Source: DASUNQ01 sp036277075
GTDB taxonomy: Bacteria > Acidobacteriota > Thermoanaerobaculia > Multivoradales > UBA5704
DNA length: 21,202 nucleotides
Assembly: GCA_036277075.1 (NCBI GenBank)
Contig: DASUNQ010000107.1
Location: forward strand, 1-21,202
Direction of reading: 5' to 3'
Positions 5,546 through 13,225 of the stretch are shown here, one piece after another (the first letter of the stretch is position 1; each line of letters opens with the position of its first letter). The notes beneath the pieces were generated by a model. It did not search any database. It worked only from the letters and a program-made list of their open reading frames with translations, and was not told the origin of the DNA. The position numbers and the translations under genes are program-made.

Positions 5546-7346
5546 ACGCGTCGTCCTTCTCCTCGGCGGTCGTCGCCCGCCTGCGGACCGGCGGGACGGC
5601 GGGCGCCCCAGCCGCGAGCACAGCGTCGACCAGCTCCTGCACCTCGGCCTGCGTCGTCAGCCCGAGGCACCGCTCGGCCAGCTCGGCGAGCTCGCCCGCG
5701 ACGAGCCCCCGGATCCGGTTCTTGACCTCCGGGATCGCGCGCGGGCTCATGGACAGCCGGCGCAGCCCGAGCCCGAGCAGCAGCGGCGCACACCGTGCGT
5801 CGGCGGCCATCTCGCCGCAGAGGCTGACCTCGACCCCGGCCGTGCGCGCGCTGTCCAGCACGAAGCGTAGCATGCGCAGAATGGCCGGATGAAGCGGCTG
5901 GTAGAGGTCGGCGACGTGCTCGTTGTTGCGGTCGACGGCAAGCGCGTATTGGATGAGGTCGTTCGTGCCGATCGAGAAGAAGTCCACCTCGCGAGCCAGG
6001 AGGTCGGCGGTCAGTGCCGCGGCCGGCACTTCGATCATCACGCCGAGCGGCACGTCGCGGCGGAAGGGAACTCCCTCGCGCTCGAGCTCCTCCATGACCC
6101 GGTCGAGCAGGAGGCGGAAGCTGCGGACCTCCCCCACCGTGCTGACCAGCGGCAGCAGGATCCGAAGGTCGCCGTGCAAGGCGGCGCGGAGTAGCGCCCG
6201 GAGCTGCGTCTTGAAGATGTCCGGACGGCTGAGTGTGAGGCGGATGCCGCGCAGGCCCAGAACGGGGTTGTCCTCGTGCGTCGCCATCAGCTCCCGCGCG
6301 AGCTTCCGCCCGCCGAGATCGTAGGTGCGGATGATCGCCGGCTCCGGGGCCGCAGCCTCGACCAGCCGCCGGTAGAGCTCCACGTGCTCCTCCTCGGTCG
6401 GGAGGGCCGGGCTCTTCTCGATGTAAAGGAACTCGCTGCGGTACAGGCCGATCCCGCAGGAGCCGAAGGCGGCCACCTCCGGCAGCTCCTCGGGAAGGTC
6501 GACGTTCGCCATCAACGCCACCGCCACGCCGTCGCGCGTCCTCGCTTCCAGTCCGGCGGTGGCGAGAAGCTCCTGCTCCTCGCGGTCCAGCTCGTCGCGC
6601 CGGCGGCCGTAGCGCTCCAGCGCTTCCGCGGTCGGGTGGAGGATGACCTCGCCGCGCTCGCCGTCGACCACGATCGGCACCTCGTCGAGGTTGAGCTGCG
6701 AGATCCCCTCGACGCCCGCGACCGCGGCGCGGTGCAGCGAGCGGGCGATGATCGCGGTGTGCGAAGTGCGGCCGCCGGTCTCCATGACGAAACCAACCAC
6801 GCGCTCGCGGCCCAGCCGCACCGCGTCCGCTGGCGTCAGGTCGTCGGCGACGACGACGACGTCCTCTCCGATCTCGGAAAGCTCGTGATGGGCGATCCCC
6901 TGCAGGCTGCGGAGGATGTGGCGGCTCACGTCGGTGAGGTCTTCGCTGCGTTCGCGCAAATACTCGTCGCCGATGCGCGCGAAGCGCTCGTCCAGCTCCG
7001 CGGCCGTCTTCTGCACCGCCCACTCGGCGTTGACCCGCTTGCTCCGGATGCGCTCTTCGATGCGGCCGAGGAAGCCTGGGTCCCTCAGCAGCAGCACATG
7101 AGCGTCGAAGATCGCCGCCAGCTCCGAGCCGAGCTGGGCCCCCGCCTTGTCGCGGATGCGCAGCAGCTCCTGCTGCGCGTGGAGCACGGCGTCATGGAGG
7201 CGGGCGACCTCCGCCTCCACATCCCCCTCGGCCAGCGCGAAGCGGTAGATCTCCCCCGTCCGCGTCTCGATCGAAACGGCGCGTCCGACGGCGATCCCCG
7301 GCGACACGGCGATGCCGGTGAGAACCTGCATCTCTTGGCTCGACAC
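5502..7346 (-). CDS. ptsI: Phosphoenolpyruvate-protein phosphotransferase (PTS enzyme I)
   Basis: This 614-aa enzyme autophosphorylates from PEP and passes the phosphate to HPr. The N-terminal HPr-binding and phosphohistidine domain contains GGRTSHTAIIARS with active His196. The C-terminal PEP-binding TIM barrel has YRSEFLYIE, VMIEVPAAALTADLL, FFSIGTNDLIQYALAVDR and the catalytic-Cys loop VSLCGEMAAD, so all expected residues are present. The tail extends about 40 residues past the usual end with a charged, low-complexity stretch that overlaps the cupin gene by 44 bp. The longest start is a GTG at 7346, five bases after the HPr stop, with GGAGGAG upstream inside the end of ptsH. An ATG five codons later (MQVLTGIAVSPGIAVG) is the alternative. 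No EIIB or EIIC gene is nearby. Confidence 0.96.
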   Translation of the reverse strand: MSSQEMQVLTGIAVSPGIAVGRAVSIETRTGEIYRFALAEGDVEAEVARLHDAVLHAQQELLRIRDKAGAQLGSELAAIFDAHVLLLRDPGFLGRIEERIRSKRVNAEWAVQKTAAELDERFARIGDEYLRERSEDLTDVSRHILRSLQGIAHHELSEIGEDVVVVADDLTPADAVRLGRERVVGFVMETGGRTSHTAIIARSLHRAAVAGVEGISQLNLDEVPIVVDGERGEVILHPTAEALERYGRRRDELDREEQELLATAGLEARTRDGVAVALMANVDLPEELPEVAAFGSCGIGLYRSEFLYIEKSPALPTEEEHVELYRRLVEAAAPEPAIIRTYDLGGRKLARELMATHEDNPVLGLRGIRLTLSRPDIFKTQLRALLRAALHGDLRILLPLVSTVGEVRSFRLLLDRVMEELEREGVPFRRDVPLGVMIEVPAAALTADLLAREVDFFSIGTNDLIQYALAVDRNNEHVADLYQPLHPAILRMLRFVLDSARTAGVEVSLCGEMAADARCAPLLLGLGLRRLSMSPRAIPEVKNRIRGLVAGELAELAERCLGLTTQAEVQELVDAVLAAGAPAVPPVRRRATTAEEKDDAYEAANPPSRKALGL

Positions 7347-7351
7347 GCTTC

Positions 7352-7630
7352 TCAGCTCTCCTCCTCGAAACGGTTGGCGATCAGAGCGGTGACCGCCGTC
7401 ATCGCCTCCTCCTGGTCGGGGCCCGCGCAGCGCACGCGGAGGCGCGTCCCTTGCGCGGCGGCGAGGAGCAGCAGCCCGAGGATGCTCTTGGCGTCGACCT
7501 CCTCGCCGTCGAGCACCAGCAGGACGCGGCTGCGGAACGCCGAGGCGGTCTGGACCAGCTTGGCCGCTGCGCGCGCGTGGAGCCCCAGTCGGTTGACGAT
7601 CTCGACCTCCTGCTCGACGGCCGCGCTCAA
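7352..7630 (-). CDS. ptsH: HPr-family phosphocarrier protein
   Basis: This 92-aa phosphocarrier relays phosphate from enzyme I to EIIA proteins. The active histidine is His18 in NRLGLHARAAAKLV, and the regulatory serine is Ser49 in VDAKSILGLLLLAA, the residue HprK phosphorylates; both are intact. The TTG start at 7630 shares bases with the upstream EIIA stop (TTGA), the same 4-bp coupling seen at several junctions here, and gives a normal HPr length with EVEIVNRLGLHARAA close to the N-terminus. The frame stays open far upstream, but that stretch is only the shadow of the EIIA and rapZ genes. With hprK in the same cluster, dual His/Ser control of this HPr is expected. Confidence 0.93.
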   Translation of the reverse strand: MSAAVEQEVEIVNRLGLHARAAAKLVQTASAFRSRVLLVLDGEEVDAKSILGLLLLAAAQGTRLRVRCAGPDQEEAMTAVTALIANRFEEES

Positions 7631-8067
7631 CCGCCCGGACCCTGCCCGTCTCCCCCTGGTTCGGGCGGGCTCTCCAGCACGTCGCTGGCGAGACAGATGC
7701 TGCGCTGCCCCTTGACCTGAAGCCAACGCGCCACCTCCGCGAGCGACATGCCGTTGTCGTGGAGGCCGGCCAGCCGGAGGACCATCGGAAGATTGACGCC
7801 GCCGATCACCTCCACCCTGCCCGAGCGCTGGAACTTCACCGCCAGGTTGCACGGGGTGCCGCCGAACATGTCGGTGAGGACGAGCACCCCCTGCCCTTGG
7901 TCGAGCCGATCGAGCGCCTCGCGGATCTTGCCCTGAGCGTCTTCGAAGCAGTCCCCCCACTCCAGGGAGAGCGCCTCGAAGCTGGGCATCGGCCCGACGA
8001 TGACGTGCGCCGCGGCCAGCAGCTCGCGCGCCACGCCGCCGTGGGTGAGGATCAGGGTGCCGATCAT
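7627..8067 (-). CDS. PTS EIIA component, mannose (AgaF/ManX-like) family
   Basis: This 146-aa single-domain EIIA of the mannose/fructose/sorbose superfamily has its phosphorylatable histidine at His9 in MIGTLILTHGGVARELL and the family motif VLTDMFGGTPCNLA (about 63-76). VEVIGGVNLPMVLRLA (about 85-100) matches the conserved strand-helix region. It would accept phosphate from HPr. No EIIB, EIIC or EIID partner is encoded here, so it is more likely a regulatory domain than part of a transporter. The start is the ATG at 8067, 29 bp after rapZ, which gives the exact family N-terminus. The longer frame upstream overlaps rapZ and is rejected. The C-terminus ends in a short Pro/Gly-rich tail. Confidence 0.92.
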   Translation of the reverse strand: MIGTLILTHGGVARELLAAAHVIVGPMPSFEALSLEWGDCFEDAQGKIREALDRLDQGQGVLVLTDMFGGTPCNLAVKFQRSGRVEVIGGVNLPMVLRLAGLHDNGMSLAEVARWLQVKGQRSICLASDVLESPPEPGGDGQGPGG

Positions 8068-8096
8068 CGTCGTGAGGGCCGGGCGGCCATGGTAGC

Positions 8097-8954
8097 TCAG
8101 CGGGCCAGGTCGCGGTGGACGACGCGCGCCGGCCACCCCCCCTCTTCGAGCCGGGCGCGCAGCCGCTCGCCGACGGCCACTGACCGGTGCCGGCCGCCGG
8201 TGCAGCCGATCGCCACCGTGACGTAGCTCCGGTTCTCCTGGCGGTAGCGCGGGAGCAGGAAGAGGAGAAGGTCGGCCAGGCGGGCCACCACCTCCTCGTA
8301 ATCGGGCTCCCGGCGGAGATATTCCTCGACCGCGGCATCCTGCCCCGTCAGCTCGCGCAAGCCGGGAACGAAGTGCGGGTTGCCGAGGAAACGGACGTCG
8401 AAGACCAGATCGCTGCCGTACGGAATGCCGTGCTTGAAGCCGAACGACACGAGCGAGACGACCAGCCCGGCCTCCTCTCCGGGATGCGTCGCGAACTCGC
8501 GGAAGACCTGAGTCCGGATCTCGTGGATCGACCATGCGCTGGTGTCGAGCACCATGTCGGCGCGCGCCCGCAGCTCCGCGAGCAGCTCGCGCTCGCGCCG
8601 GATGCCCTCGATCGCCGGCCGGTCGGCCGCCAGAGGGTGCGGCCGGCGGGTCTCCGAGAAGCGCCGCACCAGCACCTCGTCGGAGGCTTCCAGGAAGAGC
8701 AACGCCAGCTCGATCCGCTCACGGTCGAGAGCGGCGAGCAGGCGGGGGAACTCCTCGGCGAAGCCGGGGGCGCGCACGTCGGTGACGACGGCGATGCGGT
8801 CGTAGCCGCGCGCCAGCTCCAGCGGGCTGTCCAGGAATTGCCGGAGCAGCGGCAGCGGCAGGTTGTCGACGGTGTAGTAGTTGAGGTCCTCGAAGCACTT
8901 GGCAACACTGCTCTTGCCCGAGCCCGAGAGGCCGGTGATGAGCACCAGCTTCAT
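8097..8954 (-). CDS. rapZ: RapZ-family nucleotide-binding protein (RNase adapter)
   Basis: This 285-aa protein has the Walker A GLSGSGKSS at 8-16, then CFEDLNYYTVDNLPLPLL, both diagnostic of RapZ/YvcJ. A mid-region RRPHPL and SFGFKHGIPYGSDLVFDVRF follow, then the C-terminal metabolite-binding signature GCTGGRHRSV at about 250-259. In E. coli RapZ senses glucosamine-6-phosphate and directs RNase E to the sRNA GlmZ; in other phyla its target is unknown. The start is the ATG at 8954, with GAGGAG just upstream overlapping the hprK stop. The ORF runs 15 codons further upstream into hprK, but MKLVLITGLSGSGKS is the conserved N-terminus. Neighbours hprK, ptsN and rpoN match the conserved rpoN-hpf-ptsN-rapZ arrangement of many proteobacteria. 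Confidence 0.94.
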   Translation of the reverse strand: MKLVLITGLSGSGKSSVAKCFEDLNYYTVDNLPLPLLRQFLDSPLELARGYDRIAVVTDVRAPGFAEEFPRLLAALDRERIELALLFLEASDEVLVRRFSETRRPHPLAADRPAIEGIRRERELLAELRARADMVLDTSAWSIHEIRTQVFREFATHPGEEAGLVVSLVSFGFKHGIPYGSDLVFDVRFLGNPHFVPGLRELTGQDAAVEEYLRREPDYEEVVARLADLLLFLLPRYRQENRSYVTVAIGCTGGRHRSVAVGERLRARLEEGGWPARVVHRDLAR

Positions 8955-8961
8955 CTTCTCC

Positions 8962-9927
8962 TCAGCTTTCGGAGAGCTGTCGGCTGCGATTGCGCTCAAG
9001 CTGTTCCTCGAGCTTGCGGGCGAACTCGCGCGCGGAGTGGTGCCCCTGGAGCTTCAGCACGTGGTTGCGTGCCGCGATCTCCACCAGGATGCTGACGTTG
9101 CGTCCCAACGCCACCGGCATGCGAATGTAGGGACAGGGGGTGTCGAGGATGCGGAAGAGGGTCTCGTCCAGCCCGAGCCGGTCGTAGGTCTGACCGGGCT
9201 GCCAGTGCTCGAGCTCGATGACCAGATCGATGGTCGTCCGCTCGCGCACCGCGGCGAGCCCGAAGAGGTCCTGCACGTTGATGATGCCGATGCCGCGCAG
9301 CTCCATGTGGTGGCGCAGCGGGCCTTCCGAGTAGCCGACCAGCTCGCCGTTCGGGTAGCGCTTGATGGTCACCCGGTCGTCCGCCACCAGGCTGTGGCCG
9401 CGCGAGATGAGATCGAGCGCCGACTCGCTCTTGCCCACCCCGCTCTCGCCGATCAGCAGCACCCCGAGCCCGTAGATCTCGAGCAGGACGCCGTGGAGCG
9501 TGGTCGAGGGGACGAGGTGGTCCTCGAGGAAGAAGCTGATCTGCTTGATGACGGTCGAGGAGAGCGCCGTCGAGGACAGCACGGGCACCTCGCGCTGCTG
9601 GCAGGCGCGAAGGAACCCCGGCAGCGGCGCGATACCCTTGGTGAGCACGAAGACCGGCACCGGCAGGGAGGTGATGCGCTCGAACCGCGCCTGCCGCTCC
9701 TCGGCGTCGAGCGTCTTCAGGTACTCGGTCTCGCTCTCGCCCACGATCTGCACCCGCCCCGGCTTGATGTAGGCGTAGTAGCCGGCGAAGGCGAGCCCGG
9801 GCTTCTGCACCCGTGGGTTGACGATGGGGTTGTCGAGGTGCGACTCGCCGGAGAGCACGCGCAGGTGGAGCTCCGACAGCTCATCGCCCAGGAGCTCGGA
9901 GACGGCGACCGTCCGCTCCCCGATCAC
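8962..9927 (-). CDS. hprK: HPr kinase/phosphorylase
   Basis: This 321-aa bifunctional enzyme phosphorylates and dephosphorylates the regulatory serine of HPr (Ser49 of the ptsH product here). The N-terminal domain (about 1-130) is followed by the P-loop GESGVGKS at about 160-167, catalytic H145 in TLHGVLLEIYG, the LVADDRV motif (DD at 183-184), and the family signature ELRGIGIINV near 210. I set the start at the GTG at 9927: it forms a GTGA overlap with the ptsN stop, has GGGAGGAGG at 9931-9939 just upstream, and gives a normal family length. The longer frame to 9951 would run into ptsN. Presence in a diderm without PTS permeases in view suggests a regulatory PTS. Confidence 0.94.
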   Translation of the reverse strand: MIGERTVAVSELLGDELSELHLRVLSGESHLDNPIVNPRVQKPGLAFAGYYAYIKPGRVQIVGESETEYLKTLDAEERQARFERITSLPVPVFVLTKGIAPLPGFLRACQQREVPVLSSTALSSTVIKQISFFLEDHLVPSTTLHGVLLEIYGLGVLLIGESGVGKSESALDLISRGHSLVADDRVTIKRYPNGELVGYSEGPLRHHMELRGIGIINVQDLFGLAAVRERTTIDLVIELEHWQPGQTYDRLGLDETLFRILDTPCPYIRMPVALGRNVSILVEIAARNHVLKLQGHHSAREFARKLEEQLERNRSRQLSES

Positions 9928-10376
9928 TGCCCTCCTCCCAGCAGCTCCCACAGGCGGTCGTGGTCGGGCAGCTCGAGGAGCTGCTCGACGTTCCGTCCCC
10001 CTTTGATCCAGCGCGAGACGGCCGAGAGGACCTGCAGGTGCTCGGCCGGCGACTCCGCCGGCGAGACCACGATGAAAAAGGCGCGCACCGGCTGGCCGTC
10101 GGGCGCGCCGAAGTCGATGCCCGGCTCGATGCGTCCGATCGCCACCACCGCGTGCTCCAGGCTGCGCAGCTTGCAGTGCGGGATGGCGACTCCCCCGCCG
10201 ACGGCGGTCGATCCGAGCTGCTCGCGCTCGACCAGCTTCTGGTACAGCTCGTCGGCGTCGAGGCGATTGCGGATCGCGGCGATCTGGTCGGCGAAGGCGC
10301 GCAGCACGCCGTGAGCGTCGCGGGCGGCGAGCCGGGGGAAGATCAGCTCCGGCCGGGTGAGGGCCTCCAGGCGCAT
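9924..10376 (-). CDS. ptsN: PTS EIIA, nitrogen-regulatory/fructose family (PtsN-like)
   Basis: This 150-aa EIIA of the fructose/mannitol superfamily has its phosphohistidine at His67 in STAVGGGVAIPHCKL and carries the later strand PVRAFFIVVSPAESPAEHLQ. As in EIIA-Ntr, it is a stand-alone domain encoded between hpf and hprK/rapZ downstream of rpoN, so a regulatory role (for example in metabolic or K+/nitrogen control) is likely. I chose the ATG at 10376 because it gives the usual family length and N-terminus (MRLEALTRPELIFPRL). An upstream TTG at 10424 would add 16 basic residues. The Shine-Dalgarno is weak. A 74-bp gap to hpf (10377-10450) shows no clear promoter or terminator. Confidence 0.9.
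   Translation of the reverse strand: MRLEALTRPELIFPRLAARDAHGVLRAFADQIAAIRNRLDADELYQKLVEREQLGSTAVGGGVAIPHCKLRSLEHAVVAIGRIEPGIDFGAPDGQPVRAFFIVVSPAESPAEHLQVLSAVSRWIKGGRNVEQLLELPDHDRLWELLGGGQ
9931..9939 (-). promoter_or_regulatory. Ribosome binding site deciding the hprK GTG start
   Basis: On the minus strand GGGAGGAGG, embedded in the Gly-Gly-Gly codons ending ptsN, lies three to six bases ahead of the GTG at 9925-9927. Together with the GTGA stop/start overlap it favours this start over the longer frame and argues for translational coupling of ptsN and hprK. Confidence 0.7.
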
Positions 10377-10450
10377 CAACCTAGGCGCCCGGCCCGAGCG
10401 CAGCCGTTCCGGACGGGTGGCCAAACGCAGACCCGCGGACTGACGGCACT

Positions 10451-10996
10451 TCAGAACTCCGGTGCGATCAATCCGTAGTTTTCGTCCTTCCGCTTGTAGA
10501 GGACGGCAACACGGTCGCTCCCCGAGTCGCGGAAGACGACGAACTCGGCCTTCGTTTCCTCGAGCTGGAGCGCCGCCTCCTCGATCGTCATCGGCTTGAT
10601 CTGCAGGTGGGTGGACTCGATGACCCGCGGCGTGCCGCCGCCGCCCACGCTGTCGCGCTCCAGGATGTCCACCGGCCAGCGGTGGCCGTTGCGGTCGCCG
10701 CGCCGGCGTTTGTCGACTACCCGTTTGTGGGCGCGGCGGGCCTGGTGCTCGATCTTCTCGGTGGCCAGGTTGACCGCATCGGTCATCGTGCCGTCGGTCT
10801 CCTCCGTCGCGGTGAGCGTGCCGAAGCGGTGGGTGAGGAAGATCTCCACCTTGTGGCGGTGCTTCTCGGTCTCGAGCGTCACGTGCCCTTCGATCGGTTC
10901 GCCGAGGAACTTGGTCAGCTTCTCCAGCTTCTCCGCGGCGTGCTTTCGCACCCGCTCGTCGAGGTGGAAGTTGCGGCCGATGTACTCGATGTTCAT
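10451..10996 (-). CDS. hpf: Ribosome hibernation-promoting factor, long form
   Basis: This 181-aa protein has an N-terminal S30AE/YfiA domain (about 1-100: MNIEYIGRNFHLDERVRKHA, LTKFLGEPIEGHVTLETEKH), a basic and Gly-rich linker, and a C-terminal dimerisation domain (about 125-181, IKPMTIEEAALQLEETKAEF then NYGLIAPEF). The long form dimerises 70S ribosomes into inactive 100S particles in slow growth. The ATG at 10996 is preceded by CGGAG and follows rpoN by 11 bp. Location directly after rpoN is the widely conserved arrangement, consistent with co-expression with sigma-54 and PtsN. Confidence 0.95.
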   Translation of the reverse strand: MNIEYIGRNFHLDERVRKHAAEKLEKLTKFLGEPIEGHVTLETEKHRHKVEIFLTHRFGTLTATEETDGTMTDAVNLATEKIEHQARRAHKRVVDKRRRGDRNGHRWPVDILERDSVGGGGTPRVIESTHLQIKPMTIEEAALQLEETKAEFVVFRDSGSDRVAVLYKRKDENYGLIAPEF

Positions 10997-11007
10997 CGTG
11001 ATCTCCG

Positions 11008-12474
11008 TTAGAAGATCTGCTTGCGGTCGGTCGAGGACGGGATCGACAGCTCGTCGCGGTACTTGGCCACCGTCCGGCGGGCGATCTGGATCCCTTCGCG
11101 GTTCAGGATCCGCATCAGCTCGCTGTCGGAGAGCGGCCGCTTCGGGTCCTCGGCCTGGATGAGCTGCTCGATCTTGCGCTTCACCGTCAGCGACGAGATG
11201 TTCTCGCCGTACTCGCGGTCGATGCCGCTGTGGAAGAAGAACTTCATCGGGAAGAGGCCACGCGGCGTGTGCATGTACTTGTTCGACACCACGCGGCTGA
11301 CCGTCGATTCGTGCATGCTGATGTCTTCGGCGACGTCGCGGAGCACCATCGGACGGAGGTACTCGATGCCCTGGTCGAGGAAGTCCCGCTGCTGGCGGAT
11401 GATCGAGGCGGCGACCTTGTAGATGGTGCGCTGCCGCTGGTCCAGGCTCTTGATGAGCCAGACCGCGGAGCGGATCTTGTCCTTGATGAACTGCTGCGCT
11501 TCGCTCTGGCGGCCCTCGCTGCGCATCGTCTGGAGCATGCGGCGATAGGCCCGGCTGACCCGCAGCCGCGGCAACCCGTCGTCGTTCAACTGGATCACGT
11601 ACTCCTCGCCGACGCGGCGGACGAAGACGTCGGGCTCGATGTAGTGCGCGCGCTCGGTCGAGAACTTCCGCCCCGGCTGGGTCTCGAGGCGGCGGATCAG
11701 CTCGACCGCCGGCTCGAGCTCGGCCAGCTCGATCCCGAGCTTCTTCGCCACCGCCGGGAACTGGCGGCGCAAGAAGAGGTCCCAGCCCTCGCCGATGACG
11801 CGGCGGGCGAGGTCGTCGGCCGGCACGCCGAGGGCGTCGAGCTGGCGCAGGAGGCTCTCCTGGAGGTCGCGGCAGGCGATGCCGGGCGGGTCGAAGCTGC
11901 GCACCAGCTCGAGCGCCTCTTCGACCTCGGCCAGCGTGTAGTCCTTCTCCCCTTCCTCTTCGAACGGGTTCCCCATCGCCCGGATCTCCTCGGCCGTCGC
12001 GGCGAGGAAGCCGTCCGGGTTCAGGTTGCCGATGATCAGCTCGGCGATCTCGCGCAGCCGCGGCGCCACCTCCGCCATGTGGAGCTGCCAGAGGAGGTGG
12101 TCGTAGAGGTCCGGCTCGCGGGTGAGGCTGTTCTCGATCGGCGGCTCCTCGCGCTCCTCCGCCATCGAGGAGTACGCCGAGCTCTCCCAGTAGTCGCCGA
12201 AGTAGGCGTCGAGGTCGATGTTCTCCATCGACTCGCCGTGGTCGATGGTGTCGCCGTTGCTCGCCGCCTCCTGCTGCTGCTCCTCCTCCTGTGGCGCCTC
12301 CTCCTCGGGGGTCGCTTCGCTCTCTTCGAGGACCGGGTTCTCGACCAGCTCCTGGGTCAGGAGAGTCTCGAGCTCCATGCGGGTCATCTGGAGAAGCTTG
12401 ATGGCCTGCTGGAGTGACGGCGTCATCACCAGCTTCTGGGCCAGCTTCAGCGACAGTTTCTGTTCGAGTGCCAT
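11008..12474 (-). CDS. rpoN: RNA polymerase sigma-54 factor
   Basis: This 488-aa sigma-54 has the N-terminal Gln/Leu-rich region I that binds core polymerase and activators (LSLKLAQKLVMTPSLQQ, then IKLLQMTRMELETLLTQELV). An acidic Glu/Gln-rich region II (about 50-75) follows, then the core-binding domain and the DNA-binding domain with the helix LRDVAEDISMHESTVSRVVS. The RpoN box ARRTVAKYR lies at about 465-473, followed by a short tail. All regions are complete. It recognises -24/-12 promoters and requires AAA+ enhancer-binding proteins, none of which is encoded here. The ATG at 12474 is 10 bp after the lptB stop. Confidence 0.96.
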   Translation of the reverse strand: MALEQKLSLKLAQKLVMTPSLQQAIKLLQMTRMELETLLTQELVENPVLEESEATPEEEAPQEEEQQQEAASNGDTIDHGESMENIDLDAYFGDYWESSAYSSMAEEREEPPIENSLTREPDLYDHLLWQLHMAEVAPRLREIAELIIGNLNPDGFLAATAEEIRAMGNPFEEEGEKDYTLAEVEEALELVRSFDPPGIACRDLQESLLRQLDALGVPADDLARRVIGEGWDLFLRRQFPAVAKKLGIELAELEPAVELIRRLETQPGRKFSTERAHYIEPDVFVRRVGEEYVIQLNDDGLPRLRVSRAYRRMLQTMRSEGRQSEAQQFIKDKIRSAVWLIKSLDQRQRTIYKVAASIIRQQRDFLDQGIEYLRPMVLRDVAEDISMHESTVSRVVSNKYMHTPRGLFPMKFFFHSGIDREYGENISSLTVKRKIEQLIQAEDPKRPLSDSELMRILNREGIQIARRTVAKYRDELSIPSSTDRKQIF

Positions 12475-12484
12475 CGAGGACGCC

Positions 12485-13225
12485 TTACAGCCGGAAGTCT
12501 TCGCCCAGGTAGATCTTCCGTACCTGAGGGTCGGAGGCCAGGTCGTGAGGGGTGCCGGCGCGCAGGATCTCGCCGTTGTTGATGATGTAGGCGCGGTCGG
12601 TGATCTTCAGTGTCTCCCGCACGTTGTGGTCGGTGATCAGGACTCCGATCCCCATCGTCTTGAGGTGCCGGATGATGCCCTGGATATCCAGCACGGCGAT
12701 CGGGTCGATCCCCGCGAAGGGCTCGTCGAGAAGGATATACCAGGGATTGAGGACCAGCGCACGGGCGATCTCGACGCGCCGGCGCTCGCCGCCGGAGAGC
12801 GCGAACCCCCGGCTCTTGCGCACCGTGGCGAGCCCGAAGTCGGTGATCAGCTGGTCGATCCGCCGCTCCTGCTCGGCGTGCGAGAGGTCCAGCGTCTCGA
12901 AGATCGCGCGCAGGTTGTTTTCGACCGACATCTTGCGGAAGATGGAGGGCTCCTGCGGCAGGTAGCTGATGCCGCGCTGGGCGCGCAGGTACATGGGCAG
13001 CTCGGTGATGTCCTCCTCCCCGAGGAAGACGCTCCCGGCGTCCGGCGGGGTCAACCCCACAACCATGTAGAAGGTCGTGGTCTTCCCCGCTCCGTTGGGG
13101 CCGAGGAGCCCGACGATCTCTCCCGGCGCGACGTCGATCGAGACGTCCCGCACCACCGCGCGGCCGCGGTAGACCTTCTGCAGATGGCGCGTGCCGAGCG
13201 CCTGCGGCCGGCCGTTGTCGCTCAC
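12485..13225 (-). CDS. lptB: LPS export ABC transporter ATP-binding protein LptB
   Basis: This 246-aa cytoplasmic ATPase powers LptFG. Walker A GPNGAGKTT lies at 42-50, the Q-loop at LPQEPSIFRKM (about 89-99), the ABC signature LSGGE at 143-147, Walker B LLDEP at 165-169 and the switch His in ITDHN near 197. The phrases PQEPSIFRKMSVENN and GISYLPQEPS are characteristic of LptB. I set the GTG at 13225, which overlaps the preceding stop as GTGA and gives the standard length. The frame extends far upstream only as a shadow of the lptC/A-like gene. Immediate coupling to that gene supports the assignment. Confidence 0.96.
   Translation of the reverse strand: MSDNGRPQALGTRHLQKVYRGRAVVRDVSIDVAPGEIVGLLGPNGAGKTTTFYMVVGLTPPDAGSVFLGEEDITELPMYLRAQRGISYLPQEPSIFRKMSVENNLRAIFETLDLSHAEQERRIDQLITDFGLATVRKSRGFALSGGERRRVEIARALVLNPWYILLDEPFAGIDPIAVLDIQGIIRHLKTMGIGVLITDHNVRETLKITDRAYIINNGEILRAGTPHDLASDPQVRKIYLGEDFRL

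Noticed and set aside
7631..8338. N-terminal extension of HPr
   Set aside because: Overlaps the EIIA and rapZ genes in another frame; HPr is about 90 aa and the TTGA overlap gives that length.
8068..8535. N-terminal extension of the mannose-type EIIA
   Set aside because: Overlaps rapZ out of frame; the MIGTLILTHGG start is the family N-terminus.
9928..9951. Longer HprK start at 9951
   Set aside because: Would overlap ptsN and lies upstream of the strong Shine-Dalgarno that serves the GTG at 9927.
10377..10450. Promoter or sigma-54 (-24/-12) site ahead of ptsN
   Set aside because: No convincing GG-N10-GC element with flanking consensus or -35/-10 pair could be found by eye.
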